This document shows, one piece after another, positions 46,444-56,666 of a stretch of DNA of 64,000 nt; position 1 is the stretch's first letter; every line of letters begins with the position of its first letter. The translations under genes and the position numbers were made by a program. The notes below the pieces were generated by a model. It searched no databases and was not told where the DNA came from. It was given only the letters and a program-made list of their open reading frames with translations. Origin of the DNA: Marinimicrobium hydrolyticum (lineage in GTDB: Bacteria > Pseudomonadota > Gammaproteobacteria > Pseudomonadales > Cellvibrionaceae); NCBI RefSeq assembly GCF_030848505.1, contig NZ_JAVDDU010000005.1, forward strand, positions 215,929 to 279,928. The letters run 5' to 3'.

Positions 46444-48792
46444 ATGCCTTTCAATACTGCACTTAGCGGCATACGCGCCGCGAATACCGACCTGCAAGTG
46501 ACCGGTAATAACATTGCCAATGCCAGCACCACGGGTTTCAAATCCTCGCGGGCGGAATTTGGTGATGTATACGCGGGTTCCATTTTGGGTAGCGGTAGCA
46601 ACAGTCCCGGTAGCGGCGTCAACTTGCAAACCATTCGTCAGCAATTCAGTCAGGGCAACCGCAATTTCACCTCCAATGACTTGGACTTAGCGGTGAATGG
46701 CCAAGGTTTCTTTGTCCTTAGCGATGCAGGTGATCGCCTCTATACGCGTGCTGGTGCTTTTGGCCTTGACAACGAAGGTTTCGTTGTCAGTAATACCGGC
46801 GCCAATCTGCAGGGGTTTTCCGCCGATGCCAATGGCAACCTTGGCGGTACTCTGAGCAACCTGCGGGTGGATGTCAGCACTCAGGCGCCTCGGCAAACCA
46901 CTCTGACTCAAGGCAGCTTTAATCTCAATGCCAACGAAGCGGTGTTGGAGACGGTGGGGGCCAGTTTTGAGACCGATGGTGCCGCTATCGGCGTTCCACA
47001 ATTCGGTTTGCGGGAGGCTACCACCACCACAATGAACGTCGGCGCAGTCACTACGCCCATCAATTTCGGCACTAATCCCACCAGTTTCGATATCACTCTG
47101 TCAGGTTCCTCGCCCGCTTCTGGCAACGGTACGGTTAACGTGGTGCTGGACAGTTCCACTGCCAACTCCATGCAAGATATTGCAAACTTAATCAACAGTG
47201 CGATCTTCGGCGCGGCGGCTCCAATTAATGCTCAGGCCGTTGTGAATGCTGGTAATCTGGAGTTTCGAGACCTAACCACGGGTGTTAGCTCCAATATTGA
47301 TCTAAGTAATGTTACGGGTACCAACAACTTATCCAATGCACTCTCCGGAGCGCCTGCCTCCGTGGCGGGTATCCGAGCAGTGGATAACGGCTATCTGGCG
47401 CAAACCATTGAATTCGAAGGTCCCGACGGCAGTACTTCCACGTTTACCAGTGAACGCGGTGCTTCTGCGGCTCAGTCCGCCTCGGAGCTAAACGCGCTCG
47501 GGGGTATCACCGCTTCTGCACGCACTGAGGCGCGCATCATGGCCGGATCCTTCGATAACAGTAACGGCAACTTGACGCTTAACGGTGTGACCTTGAGCGC
47601 GACTACCTTGGACGGCATCGCCAATGAGATTAACAATCTCAGTACTTCTTCTCTGGCAAGCATAACCGCTGAAGTGAATACAACAGGCGACCTGGAGATT
47701 GTATCCCGTGTCGGCACGGACCTTCGTTTTGGGTTCAGTGGCAGCCAACCAGCCGGTAACATTGAGGTGGCGGGGCGCTCCGGCACGGGTACTCAGACCG
47801 TCAATAGCCGGAACGATGCCGCCGTTGTCGGTGGTAATATTTCTCTGGTGATGGCTGAAGGGTACAGTGTTGCCAGCGCCTCGCCGGAGGTGGGTAACTT
47901 GTTTGCGCCCTTGACTGATGCCAGCTTTACACCCATGCCCATCAACGCGTTTGACCCTAATGATCAGGGCACTTACAACCACGCTACTACGTCTACGGTT
48001 TTCGATAGCCTGGGTAATGCGCACACACTGGAGCAGTATTTTGTTCGCCAGCCGTACGATCCGAGCGATGCTTCCACTTCACCGAATCACTGGGTGATGT
48101 ACGTGCAAGTTGATGGTCAGAACGTGGGTGATCCGGATCCGACGCTACCCTCTCCGCAAAACATTGAGCCGACTATGGCGTCGTACAATGTACACTTTAA
48201 TCGGGATGGTAGTTTGAACACGGTATTGACCGATTCTATGCTGGTATCCAATTGGAGGCCGCGCAGTGAGGATGGTACGGCCGCCGGTGCTTTAGGCCCA
48301 TTGAATGTATTGCAAGGTGGGCAGATACCCGTTCAGGATCCGCCCACCAGTTCAAACTTTGAAATTGACTTGAGTTCCACTACTCAGTTCGGCGCTCAGT
48401 TCGGTGTCGAGTCACAAAGTCAGAATGGTTATACCACGGGTCGCTTGTCAGGCCTGGATATCGCTGAAGACGGGATCATTTTTGCCCGCTTTACCAATGG
48501 CGAGGCTCAGGTGCTTGGGCAAGTGGCGCTGGCAAACTTCAATAACGTGGAAGGTTTACGTCCGGTGGGTAATACCATGTGGGCGCAGACCGCCGCCACC
48601 GGTGAAGCGGTGATCGGTGGTCCTGGCACGGCGTCTCTGGGCAGCATCACCGCGGGTGCTCTTGAGGAGTCCAACGTGGATTTGTCGGAGCAGTTGGTGA
48701 ACCTGATCATTGCCCAGCGCAACTTCCAGGCCAGCTCAAAAACCATCGAGACGGCTAACCAGACTACTCAAACTATTATTAACCTTCGCTAG
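46444..48792 (+). CDS. flgE: Flagellar hook protein FlgE (long form)
   Basis: The 782-residue hook subunit is nearly twice the E. coli length (402). The start MPFNTALSGIRAANTDLQVT with GNNIANASTTGFKSSRAEF and the end SNVDLSEQLVNLIIAQRNFQ are the conserved D0/D1 parts. The extra length lies in the exposed middle (about residues 180-500), rich in Asn, Ser, Thr and Ala and with repeats resembling the flagellin hook-IN motif (GPDGSTSTFTSERGASAAQ). A sigma-54-like promoter precedes it. A GC hairpin (48799-48831) follows. Confidence 0.95.
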   Translation: MPFNTALSGIRAANTDLQVTGNNIANASTTGFKSSRAEFGDVYAGSILGSGSNSPGSGVNLQTIRQQFSQGNRNFTSNDLDLAVNGQGFFVLSDAGDRLYTRAGAFGLDNEGFVVSNTGANLQGFSADANGNLGGTLSNLRVDVSTQAPRQTTLTQGSFNLNANEAVLETVGASFETDGAAIGVPQFGLREATTTTMNVGAVTTPINFGTNPTSFDITLSGSSPASGNGTVNVVLDSSTANSMQDIANLINSAIFGAAAPINAQAVVNAGNLEFRDLTTGVSSNIDLSNVTGTNNLSNALSGAPASVAGIRAVDNGYLAQTIEFEGPDGSTSTFTSERGASAAQSASELNALGGITASARTEARIMAGSFDNSNGNLTLNGVTLSATTLDGIANEINNLSTSSLASITAEVNTTGDLEIVSRVGTDLRFGFSGSQPAGNIEVAGRSGTGTQTVNSRNDAAVVGGNISLVMAEGYSVASASPEVGNLFAPLTDASFTPMPINAFDPNDQGTYNHATTSTVFDSLGNAHTLEQYFVRQPYDPSDASTSPNHWVMYVQVDGQNVGDPDPTLPSPQNIEPTMASYNVHFNRDGSLNTVLTDSMLVSNWRPRSEDGTAAGALGPLNVLQGGQIPVQDPPTSSNFEIDLSSTTQFGAQFGVESQSQNGYTTGRLSGLDIAEDGIIFARFTNGEAQVLGQVALANFNNVEGLRPVGNTMWAQTAATGEAVIGGPGTASLGSITAGALEESNVDLSEQLVNLIIAQRNFQASSKTIETANQTTQTIINLR

Positions 48793-48798
48793 TTAAAT

Positions 48799-48831
48799 CA
48801 CTGATCCGGGGCGGTAAGCCCCGGATCAGTG
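48799..48831 (+). terminator. Hairpin after flgE
   Basis: CACTGATCCGGGG and CCCCGGATCAGTG pair over 13 bases around a 7-base loop, 7 bases after the flgE stop. Only GGTTCTTCG follows, not a clear T-run, so termination may be partial. Confidence 0.65.
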
Positions 48832-48914
48832 GTTCTTCGCGTTATTGACTTCACTGACACTTCAAAGCTTTGTTTTTAGTCGTGGCAAGCTTGGAGCTTT
48901 GTAAGGTTACTCCG

Positions 48915-49018
48915 CCGGAAGGGGAATCTAACTTCCGAGACACGCGGTAAATACATCCCTGTAGCTTGTTTCGGGCGTCCTGCCCTCTACAGTCCCGGAA
49001 GTTAGATTCCCCTCCCGG
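48915..49018 (-). repeat. Long-hairpin intergenic repeat, copy B
   Basis: Arms 48915-48941 and 48992-49018 pair over 27 bases with two mismatches, both G-U wobbles when the minus strand is RNA. Read on that strand the core is AGGGATGTATTTACCGCGT, the same as copy C and nearly that of copy A, but the arm sequence is unrelated to theirs. Confidence 0.87.
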
Positions 49019-49130
49019 CTCAGCGGTAACTGCGAGTGCGGCGCTCAGTTTGAGCTTGGCTACATCCTCAAACAAAAGTACAACCCAAGTCCATCGTCAT
49101 ACGAACTCAAAATCAGCATCCCAAGCTCAA

Positions 49131-49239
49131 GCTCGGTGAGGGGTACAGGGGTTCGGGACTGTAGAGGGCATGGATGCCCGAAACAAGCTACAGGGATGTA
49201 TTTACCGCGTGTCTCGAACCCCTGTACCCCTTACCGAGC
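49131..49239 (+). repeat. Long-hairpin intergenic repeat, copy C
   Basis: Arms 49131-49159 and 49211-49239 pair over 29 bases with two G-U wobbles in plus-strand RNA. Inner hairpin GGGCATGGATGCCC (49166-49179) and core AGGGATGTATTTACCGCGT (49192-49210). It is oriented opposite to copy B, 112 bases away. Confidence 0.87.
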
Positions 49240-49365
49240 CCCTCCATGACTCGCTCGGAACTACAGCCAACCTGTCTCAACCCGCAAGATATCCTTTCCC
49301 GACACTTTCAAATTACTCCCATCCCCCCAGCTACCCAATACCTCTGAACCCCATTATTTTGTTCT

Positions 49366-49380
49366 TGGCATCCCTCTTGC
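49366..49380 (+). promoter_or_regulatory. Sigma-54 (RpoN) promoter of flgF
   Basis: TGGCAT-CCCTC-TTGC matches the -24/-12 consensus, 54 bases before the flgF start. It would drive flgFGHIJKL. Confidence 0.8.
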
Positions 49381-49433
49381 AGTACACCTGTTAAGCGGCA
49401 ACTTTATGCCCACTTGACCACGCGGAGTAGCCC

Positions 49434-50177
49434 ATGGACAAAGCACTTTACATTGCCATGACTGGAGCCAAGCACAACATGATGGCCCAGACCAACCACG
49501 CCAATAATATGGCGAACCTGAGCACTGACGGCTTTCGGGCTGACTTCGCTCAGGCGCGCAGCATGCCCGTCTACTACGGCGATGGTCATCCCACGCGGGC
49601 CTTTGCTCTGACCGAATCACCGGCCACCGACTTTAGCCCCGGGCCCATGAAGCAGACGGGTAGGGACCTCGACATTGCCATTCAGGGCGATGGATTTATT
49701 GCCGTACAGGCCCCCGATGGTACCGAGGCCTACACCCGCGCCGGCAGCTTGTCGATAGACCCCAACGGCATCCTGCGCAACAGCGCTGGTTTGGCGGTAA
49801 TGGGCAACGATGGTCCCATTGCCTTGCCGGCGCTACAAAAAATGGAAATCGGCATCGACGGCACTCTGTCCATAGTCGCGCAAGGCCAGGGGCCGGAAGC
49901 GATGGTGGAGATTGATCGAATCAAACTGGTCAATCCCGATTTGCAGAACATGACCAAAGGCGAGGACGGTTTATTTCGTCAGATCGTCGGCGGAGACGCC
50001 TTTCCCGACGCGGCGGTGACTGTTGTGTCTGGATCCCTGGAAGGCAGTAACGTGAATGCGATTCACGAGTTTACCCAGATTCTCAGTCTGTCTCGGCAAT
50101 ACGAGATGCAACTGAAATTAATGAGCACGGTAAAAGAAAATTCAGAGCATTCGGCACGGCTCTTGCAAATATCGTAG
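49434..50177 (+). CDS. flgF: Flagellar basal-body rod protein FlgF
   Basis: The 247-residue proximal-rod subunit starts MDKALYIAMTGAKHNMMAQ and has the motif NHANNMANLSTDGFRADFAQ, with GDGFIAVQAPDGTEAYTRAG in the middle and the C-terminal rod helix ALSLSRQYEMQLKLM-like end (ILSLSRQYEMQLKLMSTVKE). Length is normal for FlgF. It opens the second flagellar operon of the cluster. Confidence 0.95.
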   Translation: MDKALYIAMTGAKHNMMAQTNHANNMANLSTDGFRADFAQARSMPVYYGDGHPTRAFALTESPATDFSPGPMKQTGRDLDIAIQGDGFIAVQAPDGTEAYTRAGSLSIDPNGILRNSAGLAVMGNDGPIALPALQKMEIGIDGTLSIVAQGQGPEAMVEIDRIKLVNPDLQNMTKGEDGLFRQIVGGDAFPDAAVTVVSGSLEGSNVNAIHEFTQILSLSRQYEMQLKLMSTVKENSEHSARLLQIS

Positions 50178-50322
50178 GTAGTCATAGTAGCCCAGCGGAA
50201 AGCGGCTAAAGTCCGTCAATAAAGGCGAAACAGCAGCGAATACCGCCAACTTTAAAAGACCGAAGCGGACAACCCTTGCCGCTACGACCTAACAAGAACA
50301 CAGGATAGCAGAGGTTACCCAC

Positions 50323-51108
50323 ATGCACGCAGCACTCTACGTCAGCAAAACCGGGCTCAGTGCGCAGGACAAACAACTGACCACGATTTCCAATAACTTG
50401 GCCAACGTGGGCACTGTCGGTTTCAAGCGCGATAGCGCACAGTTTGAAGACCTGCTGTATCAGATTCAGCGCCAGCCCGGTGGTCAAACCACTCAGGACA
50501 CTGAGCTGCCTTCTGGTTTGCAGTTAGGTACCGGTGTACGTGTGGTGTCTACTCAAAAGCAATTTACCGAAGGCAGTTTGCAAATCACCGATCAGCCATT
50601 GGACGTAGCGATCAACGGCCGTGGCTTTTTGCAGGTGCTGCAGCCGGACGGCACCATCGGCTACACCCGTAACGGCCAATTGCAGATTAACGGCCAAGGG
50701 GAGTTGGTGACCAGCAACGGCCTACTGATTGAGCCGGGCATTGTTATTCCCGAGGACGCCAATCAGGTCACCATCAGTCAGGACGGCGTAGTGAACGCCC
50801 ATTTTGCCGGCGATCCTCAACCGCAGCAGTTGGGCGATATCATTCTGGCGGACTTTGTTAACCCATCCGGTCTACAAGCCATAGGCGGCAACTTGTTCGT
50901 GGAAACTGTGGCCAGTGGCAACCCCGTAGTAGGTGCGCCAGCGCAACAGGGGATGGGTAAATTGCTGCAGGGTGCCCTGGAAAATTCCAACGTGGATATT
51001 GTGGAAGAGATGGTCAACATGATCTCCACTCAGCGCGCGTACGAGCTGAACTCCAAAGTGGTTTCCACGGCGGATCAAATGCTGCAGTACATCAGCCAAA
51101 CCCTATAA
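50323..51108 (+). CDS. flgG: Flagellar distal rod protein FlgG
   Basis: The 261-residue subunit begins MHAALYVSKTGLSAQDKQLT with TISNNLANVGTVGFKRD and ends EMVNMISTQRAYELNSKVVS, the FlgG hallmark, with YTRNGQLQINGQGELVTSNG in the middle. It builds the distal rod that passes through the P and L rings. The 145-base gap after flgF shows no clear promoter or terminator. Confidence 0.96.
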   Translation: MHAALYVSKTGLSAQDKQLTTISNNLANVGTVGFKRDSAQFEDLLYQIQRQPGGQTTQDTELPSGLQLGTGVRVVSTQKQFTEGSLQITDQPLDVAINGRGFLQVLQPDGTIGYTRNGQLQINGQGELVTSNGLLIEPGIVIPEDANQVTISQDGVVNAHFAGDPQPQQLGDIILADFVNPSGLQAIGGNLFVETVASGNPVVGAPAQQGMGKLLQGALENSNVDIVEEMVNMISTQRAYELNSKVVSTADQMLQYISQTL

Positions 51109-51126
51109 CACAGTGAGGTGACCGGC

Positions 51127-51828
51127 ATGCAACTTTCACGGCTTTTTGGCTCAAAACTCAGACTCGGAATACTGGTGTTTTTGGCGGCCAGCATGCAGGC
51201 CTGCGTCACCTACGAACGCCCCAAGCCGGGCGATCCATACTACGCTCCGACAATTTCGCCTGCGGCCTCTTTGCCACAAAACACACCCGGATCTCTCTAT
51301 CAGGGTAGTTACGGCATGGCACTGTTTAACGACCGAAAAGCTCACAACGTTGGGGATATTATTACGGTAACCCTGAGTGAACGCACTGTGTCCAGTAAGA
51401 GTTCCGGAGTGTCGGTTCAGAAAGACAGCAGCCTGGAATTCGGTGCTGGCCCCTTGTTAGGCAGTGTGCCCACCTTTCGCGGTAATACCTTGGAAACCAA
51501 CCTGTCCCAAAGTCGCGATTTCAGTGGTGATGCAGGCGCCGATCAGAGCAACCGATTGGAAGGCAATATCACCGTCACTGTGGCCGAAGTGCTACCCAAC
51601 GGCGCCCTGGTGGTGCGGGGGGAAAAGTGGATGACGCTTAACCGCGGTGACGAATTTATTCGCATCAGCGGCATAGTGCGACCGGACGACATCTCCCAAA
51701 GCAACACCGTGCCGTCCACGCGTTTGGCCAATGCACAGATCTCTTACAGCGGTACCGGCACGCTCGCGGACTCCCAGTCCATGGGTTGGATGTCCCGCTT
51801 CTTTAACAGCGCTTACTGGCCTTTTTAA
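51127..51828 (+). CDS. flgH: Flagellar L-ring lipoprotein FlgH
   Basis: The 233-residue outer-membrane ring protein has a lipobox MQAC (C26) and the conserved [20 protein letters not shown] and [10 protein letters not shown] blocks, with [24 protein letters not shown] sequence near the end. The ATG at 51127 follows GTGAGGTG; the GTG at 51118 is rejected. It lies 14 bases before flgI. Confidence 0.95.
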   Translation: MQLSRLFGSKLRLGILVFLAASMQACVTYERPKPGDPYYAPTISPAASLPQNTPGSLYQGSYGMALFNDRKAHNVGDIITVTLSERTVSSKSSGVSVQKDSSLEFGAGPLLGSVPTFRGNTLETNLSQSRDFSGDAGADQSNRLEGNITVTVAEVLPNGALVVRGEKWMTLNRGDEFIRISGIVRPDDISQSNTVPSTRLANAQISYSGTGTLADSQSMGWMSRFFNSAYWPF

Positions 51829-51842
51829 TCGGGGAACCGACT

Positions 51843-52946
51843 ATGTTCGCACATCGTTTAATCTTGGCCTTTTTCCTCGTTGTAGCCTCGGGGCTCGCGC
51901 AGGCGGAACGCATCAAAGACATCGCCACAGTCGCGGGTGTACGCTCAAATGCACTGGTGGGCTACGGCCTGGTGGTGGGGCTGGATGGCACGGGTGATCA
52001 GACCAACCAATCACCGTTTACCACTCAGTCTTTCAATAACATGCTTAAACAGTTTGGTATCACCGTACCCGAAGGCACACGCATGCAAATGCGTAACGTG
52101 GCCGCCGTTATGGTTCAGGCGGAACTGCCGGCTTTTGCCAAACCGGGTCAAACCATCGACATCACGGTTTCGTCTGTGAGCAATGCTACGAGCCTCCGCG
52201 GAGGCAGCCTGTTAATGGCACCTCTCAAAGGGCCGGACGGTCAGGTTTACGCCTTGGCTCAAGGTAACCTGATCGTCGGTGGCTTTGGTGCCCAAGGCCG
52301 TGATGGATCGCGCATTACCGTAAATGTTCCCAGCGTTGGCCGCATTCCCAATGGTGCTACCGTGGAGCGTGAAGTGCCAAACAACTTTGCCGCGGGCGCA
52401 CCGATTGTACTCAATCTTAACCGGGCGGATTTCACGACCGCCAATCGCGTGGCACAAGCCATTAATGAAATGCTCGGCTCCGGCGTCGCTCGTGCTCAAG
52501 ACTCCGTTTCCATCGCCGTGGACGCACCTCAGGATCCTTCCCACCGGGTCGACTTCATTTCCTTGTTGGAAAACATCGAAGTTGAACCTGGCGAGGAAGC
52601 GGCCAAAGTGGTTATCAATTCCCGCACCGGTACCATCGTAGTGGGGCAGCATGTGCGTGTCTCTCCTGTTGCCGTGACGCACGGCAGTTTGACCGTGACC
52701 ATTTCTGAAGACTACGCCGCCGTCCAGCCTCAGCCCTTTGGCGAAGGTCAGACAGCCATACTCCCAGGTTCGGAAGTGGAAATCGTTGAAGAAACCAACC
52801 CCATGTTTAAGTTTGCGCCCGGCTCGACTCTGGAAGACATCGTACGCTCAGTGAATAACGTGGGTGCGTCTCCGGGGGATCTAATGGCCATTCTTGAAGC
52901 ATTGCAGCAATCCGGCGCCCTCAAAGCTCAGCTAATGGTGATCTGA
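51843..52946 (+). CDS. flgI: Flagellar P-ring protein FlgI
   Basis: The 367-residue periplasmic ring protein has a signal peptide (about 1-20, [10 protein letters not shown]) and the FlgI blocks [35 protein letters not shown] and the C-terminal [20 protein letters not shown]. It forms the bushing in the peptidoglycan layer. Its TGA stop shares one base with the flgJ start, so they are coupled. Confidence 0.96.
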   Translation: MFAHRLILAFFLVVASGLAQAERIKDIATVAGVRSNALVGYGLVVGLDGTGDQTNQSPFTTQSFNNMLKQFGITVPEGTRMQMRNVAAVMVQAELPAFAKPGQTIDITVSSVSNATSLRGGSLLMAPLKGPDGQVYALAQGNLIVGGFGAQGRDGSRITVNVPSVGRIPNGATVEREVPNNFAAGAPIVLNLNRADFTTANRVAQAINEMLGSGVARAQDSVSIAVDAPQDPSHRVDFISLLENIEVEPGEEAAKVVINSRTGTIVVGQHVRVSPVAVTHGSLTVTISEDYAAVQPQPFGEGQTAILPGSEVEIVEETNPMFKFAPGSTLEDIVRSVNNVGASPGDLMAILEALQQSGALKAQLMVI

Positions 52947-53893
52947 TGAAATCGATTGATAACTCACAGGCTGTCCAACACCTGCGCGATACCCACTTGA
53001 ACGGGCAGGGCATGGAATCCATTCGCGCCATGGGGCGGGATCGCGATCCGGAAGCGCTGCGGGAAGTTGCGCGTCAGTTTGAATCCATGTTCATCCATCA
53101 AATGCTGAAGAACATGCGCGCGGCCAATGAAGTGTTTGGGCAAGACAATTTCCTGAACAGCAGTGAAACCCAGTTTCATCAGGAGATGTTCGATCAGCAA
53201 CTCTCTTTGGAAATGACCGCCGGCCGTGGCCTGGGTTTGGCTGACGCCTTGTATCAGCAGATGCTGCAAGCCTACGGCCACCACCTTGATGCGCCTGAGT
53301 CTGAGTCTCAAGCCCAAGCTCCTGCGGGTAACCCCTTCCAGCGAGATTGGGTCGGCCCAGCTGCCGCCACCGGTGGTAAAACCCGGATGGCTAAATCCCC
53401 GGAAGAGTTTGTTACCGCCTTGAAGCCCTACGCTGAAGAAGCGGCGGCAGCGCTGAATGTCAACGCCGATGTGTTGTTGGCGCAAGCCGCACTGGAAACC
53501 GGTTGGGGACGTCACGTTATCCATACCGGTGATGGGCAGAGCAGCCACAACTTGTTCAACATCAAAGCGGATCGTCGCTGGGATGGAGACAGCGTTAACG
53601 TCTCCACTCTGGAATACCGCGATGGTTTGGCAGCACCGGAGCGGGCGGATTTTCGTCGCTACGAAAGCTACGCTGAAAGCTTTGCCGACTATATAGTCTT
53701 CCTGCAAAACAATCCCCGTTACCAACGCGCGCTGGAAATGGGCGGAGATTCAGCCGCTTACGCGGAAGAGTTGCAGAAGGCGGGTTATGCCACGGACCCG
53801 GAATACGCCAATAAGATTAAGCGTCTGCTAAACAGCGACGCCATACGTATGGCCTCCGACGCTAGCGCGGATGACCTTAACAACGAAGCCTGA
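52946..53893 (+). CDS. flgJ: FlgJ: rod-capping protein with peptidoglycan hydrolase domain
   Basis: The 315-residue protein joins an N-terminal rod-binding domain (about 30-105; LREVARQFESMFIHQMLKNM) to a GH73-type glucosaminidase domain (about 150-310; QAALETGWGRH with the catalytic Glu, SSHNLFNIKADRRW). It opens the cell wall for the growing rod. This two-domain form is typical of gammaproteobacteria. Confidence 0.95.
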   Translation: MKSIDNSQAVQHLRDTHLNGQGMESIRAMGRDRDPEALREVARQFESMFIHQMLKNMRAANEVFGQDNFLNSSETQFHQEMFDQQLSLEMTAGRGLGLADALYQQMLQAYGHHLDAPESESQAQAPAGNPFQRDWVGPAAATGGKTRMAKSPEEFVTALKPYAEEAAAALNVNADVLLAQAALETGWGRHVIHTGDGQSSHNLFNIKADRRWDGDSVNVSTLEYRDGLAAPERADFRRYESYAESFADYIVFLQNNPRYQRALEMGGDSAAYAEELQKAGYATDPEYANKIKRLLNSDAIRMASDASADDLNNEA

Positions 53894-53919
53894 TTTATTA
53901 AGCCCAGTAGGTACACAGT

Positions 53920-56652
53920 ATGTCCGGGTTACTTTCCAACGCCATCTCCGGTTTGCAGGCCAGTCAAAACGCCCTGCGCACCACGGGCCACAATATCTCC
54001 AACGCCAACACGCCGGGGTACAGCCGCCAGCGGGTGGAGGACGTTGCCAGGCCCGCGAATAATATTGGGCCGGGGTATATTGGCTCCGGGGTAACCACAC
54101 GCTCGATTGAGCGCATTGTCGATGAGTTTGTGAATCGGCAATTGGTGATGGACACGTCCGCTTTCCACCAACTGGACGCCTTCAATACCAATATTGGAAA
54201 ACTGGATCGGCTGTTAGCCGATGAAAATACCGGTCTGTCCGCTGGTATGCAGCGCTTTTTCGCGGCACTGCAAAACGCCGCCGACGATCCCTCTTCAACA
54301 CCGGCTCGACAATTGGTGCTGAGCGAGGCGGAAAGTTTAAGCGTACGCTTTAATGAACTGTACAGCCGCTTTACCGCCATCGAAAACGGCGTGGACACAG
54401 AGCTTAGGACCGTTTCCTCTAGCGTCAATCGTTTGGCTGGAGACATTGCCAAACTTAACCAAGCCATAGTGCAGAGCGCTGGCACTCACGGCAATCCCAA
54501 TGACCTTCTCGATCAGCGTGATCAAGCCATTCGAGAGCTGGCTGAACTGGTGGGCATCGAAACCGTCAAGCAGGGCGATGGCAGTGTCAGCATCTTCCTG
54601 GGTAAAGGCCATTCACTGGTGCTTGGCAACACCGCCAACCGGGTAGAAGTGCGCGAGCAGGGCGAGTTGTACTTGACGTCCGGCAGTCGCACGCGAAATA
54701 TTTCTGACGATGTCAGTGGTGGCAAGCTGGGCGGTTTGATGAACTTCAAACAGGATGTCATAGCGCCGGCGTTAAACGATATCGGCCGCTTGGCGCTGGT
54801 ATTGGCGGATCAAATGAACTTGGCCCAACAACAGGGCCTGGATCTCAACGGTGAATACGGCGCCCTGATGTTTCGGGACATTAACACGCCCGCCGCTATG
54901 AGCCAGCGCGTGGTCCACGGCCAAAACGCCGGCCCGGATGACCGGGAACTGGCCTTGGAAATTACTGACACAGCACGTCTGACCACCAGCGATTACCAAT
55001 TTCAGATTGTTCCAGGCACCAGCAATTACCGCATCACTCGCCTAGGCGACGATCAGGTGATTCAGGAAGGTGTTATTGCGGGAACTTATCCTGCCACCAT
55101 CGAGTTCGATGGGCTGACTCTGCATATGCAAAGTGGCAGCTTCCAGGGTGGCGACAGCTTTATTCTGCGCCCCACAGTCAATGGTGCGCAAAACATCCAG
55201 GCGCAACTAACCCGAACCGAAGATCTGGCGCTGGCGGCACCGCTGCGTACCGGCACCACATCCAGTAACTTGGGAACCGGTGCGGTGAGTCAGGGGCAGG
55301 TACTCAGCCTCACCGACGCGAACGGAAATTTCTTGCCGGCCTTTGCCGAGGCGGGTCAGCTATCGCCGCCGGTTATTGTGCGTTTTACCTCACCCACCAC
55401 CTACGAGGTTTTGGACAACTCTGATCCCAGCAATCCGCGTCCGTTGGACCCGCCCATTCGTGAGCAAATTTTTATTCCGGGGCGGGACAACGCCATTTTT
55501 GCCTCCGATCCGGGAGAGCGGCGTGTGGCTGGCAATGGTCCGCTGATGGGCTTGCCTGATGGAAGAATTTCACAAACTGTTGCCGTGGGCGGGCCGGCTC
55601 AAAGTAATGGGTACCCGGCCGAGCAAATGAGTTTTTCCTGGCAAAACCCCCATACCGGGGAGCGGGCTACTCAGGCGGTCAATACCAGCGCGGGCGCATC
55701 GGCTGCCCATATCGCCCAGCAGTTGACCAATGTACCGGGCGTTTCCGCCACGGCGTTTACCAGTGCGACTCTGTCCAACATTCGTGCTGAAGATTTTTCC
55801 AGCCCGTTTCAGATCACCATTAACGGTGAAGATTTACTCGAGTACCAAAATGGCGTGCTCAGCAACAGCGTACCTAATCCGCAAACCGACCCGGCAGCGT
55901 TTAACGACTATCTGGTACAGCGAATCAGTGAAAACGAAAACCTGAATGCGCTGGGCCTGCGAGCGGTCAGCGCTGGCAGTGAAGTTAGCGGCGCGCCCGA
56001 GCTGCAACTGGTGGCGTCTTCCGGGGTAAATCTGGATATTCGCCTGCAGGCTAACAACGCCTCCAATTCCATGGATGTCAACGACAGCAGCGGCAACCCG
56101 AATGTACGCCTCGAGGGTGCGGGCGCTGGCAACCAGTCTACCGTGACCGTGGGCGGACGAGTGGATGTCACTTTAGCGGACGGCGTGAACATGACCACTG
56201 CGCCGGAAAGCAGCCAGTTGTTTGGCGACTCCAGTGCGGTAGGGTTTGCGCAGGCCTCCTACTTGGGCTACCAAATCGCTATTAAAGGTCAGCCGCAAGC
56301 GGGCGATACCTTTACCGTGGATTTCAACCTGGATGCCAGCAACGATAACCGCAACGCACTGAATATGGCGGCCCTTGAAACCGCCAAAGTGATGGGCGGT
56401 AAACTGAGCTTCGGGGATGACTATGGCCGGCTGGTGGAAGAAGTGGGCACCCAAAGCGGCTCCGCGCGCAAAAATACCCAGGCCGCCAAAAGTCTGATGG
56501 AGCAAACCCAAAGTTTGCGCGACAGTGTGTCCGGCGTGAACCTGGATGAAGAAGCGGCCAACATGATCAAGTACGAACAGATTTACAATGCTAACTCGCG
56601 CATGATCTCCGTGGCGCGGGATTTGTTCGACACGCTCTTGAATGCGGTTTAA
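53920..56652 (+). CDS. flgK: Flagellar hook-associated protein 1 FlgK (long form)
   Basis: The 910-residue hook-filament junction protein is far longer than E. coli FlgK (547). The conserved ends are LLSNAISGLQASQNALRTTG with NISNANTPGYSRQRV, and SGVNLDEEAANMIKYEQIYN with NSRMISVARDLFDTLLNAV. The additional ~360 residues lie in the outward-facing middle (about 370-800), rich in Asn, Ser and Pro. It lies between flgJ and flgL, each within 30 bases. Confidence 0.95.
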   Translation: MSGLLSNAISGLQASQNALRTTGHNISNANTPGYSRQRVEDVARPANNIGPGYIGSGVTTRSIERIVDEFVNRQLVMDTSAFHQLDAFNTNIGKLDRLLADENTGLSAGMQRFFAALQNAADDPSSTPARQLVLSEAESLSVRFNELYSRFTAIENGVDTELRTVSSSVNRLAGDIAKLNQAIVQSAGTHGNPNDLLDQRDQAIRELAELVGIETVKQGDGSVSIFLGKGHSLVLGNTANRVEVREQGELYLTSGSRTRNISDDVSGGKLGGLMNFKQDVIAPALNDIGRLALVLADQMNLAQQQGLDLNGEYGALMFRDINTPAAMSQRVVHGQNAGPDDRELALEITDTARLTTSDYQFQIVPGTSNYRITRLGDDQVIQEGVIAGTYPATIEFDGLTLHMQSGSFQGGDSFILRPTVNGAQNIQAQLTRTEDLALAAPLRTGTTSSNLGTGAVSQGQVLSLTDANGNFLPAFAEAGQLSPPVIVRFTSPTTYEVLDNSDPSNPRPLDPPIREQIFIPGRDNAIFASDPGERRVAGNGPLMGLPDGRISQTVAVGGPAQSNGYPAEQMSFSWQNPHTGERATQAVNTSAGASAAHIAQQLTNVPGVSATAFTSATLSNIRAEDFSSPFQITINGEDLLEYQNGVLSNSVPNPQTDPAAFNDYLVQRISENENLNALGLRAVSAGSEVSGAPELQLVASSGVNLDIRLQANNASNSMDVNDSSGNPNVRLEGAGAGNQSTVTVGGRVDVTLADGVNMTTAPESSQLFGDSSAVGFAQASYLGYQIAIKGQPQAGDTFTVDFNLDASNDNRNALNMAALETAKVMGGKLSFGDDYGRLVEEVGTQSGSARKNTQAAKSLMEQTQSLRDSVSGVNLDEEAANMIKYEQIYNANSRMISVARDLFDTLLNAV

Positions 56653-56666
56653 ACAGAGGCCAAACC

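Larger units (their letters stand above)
48793..49433. other. Gap between flgE and flgF with a divergent repeat pair
   Basis: The 641 bases hold the flgE hairpin (48799-48831), long-hairpin repeats B (48915-49018, minus) and C (49131-49239, plus) and the sigma-54 promoter of flgF (49366-49380). Small frames at 48851-49075 and 49170-49394 are repeat by-products. Confidence 0.85.
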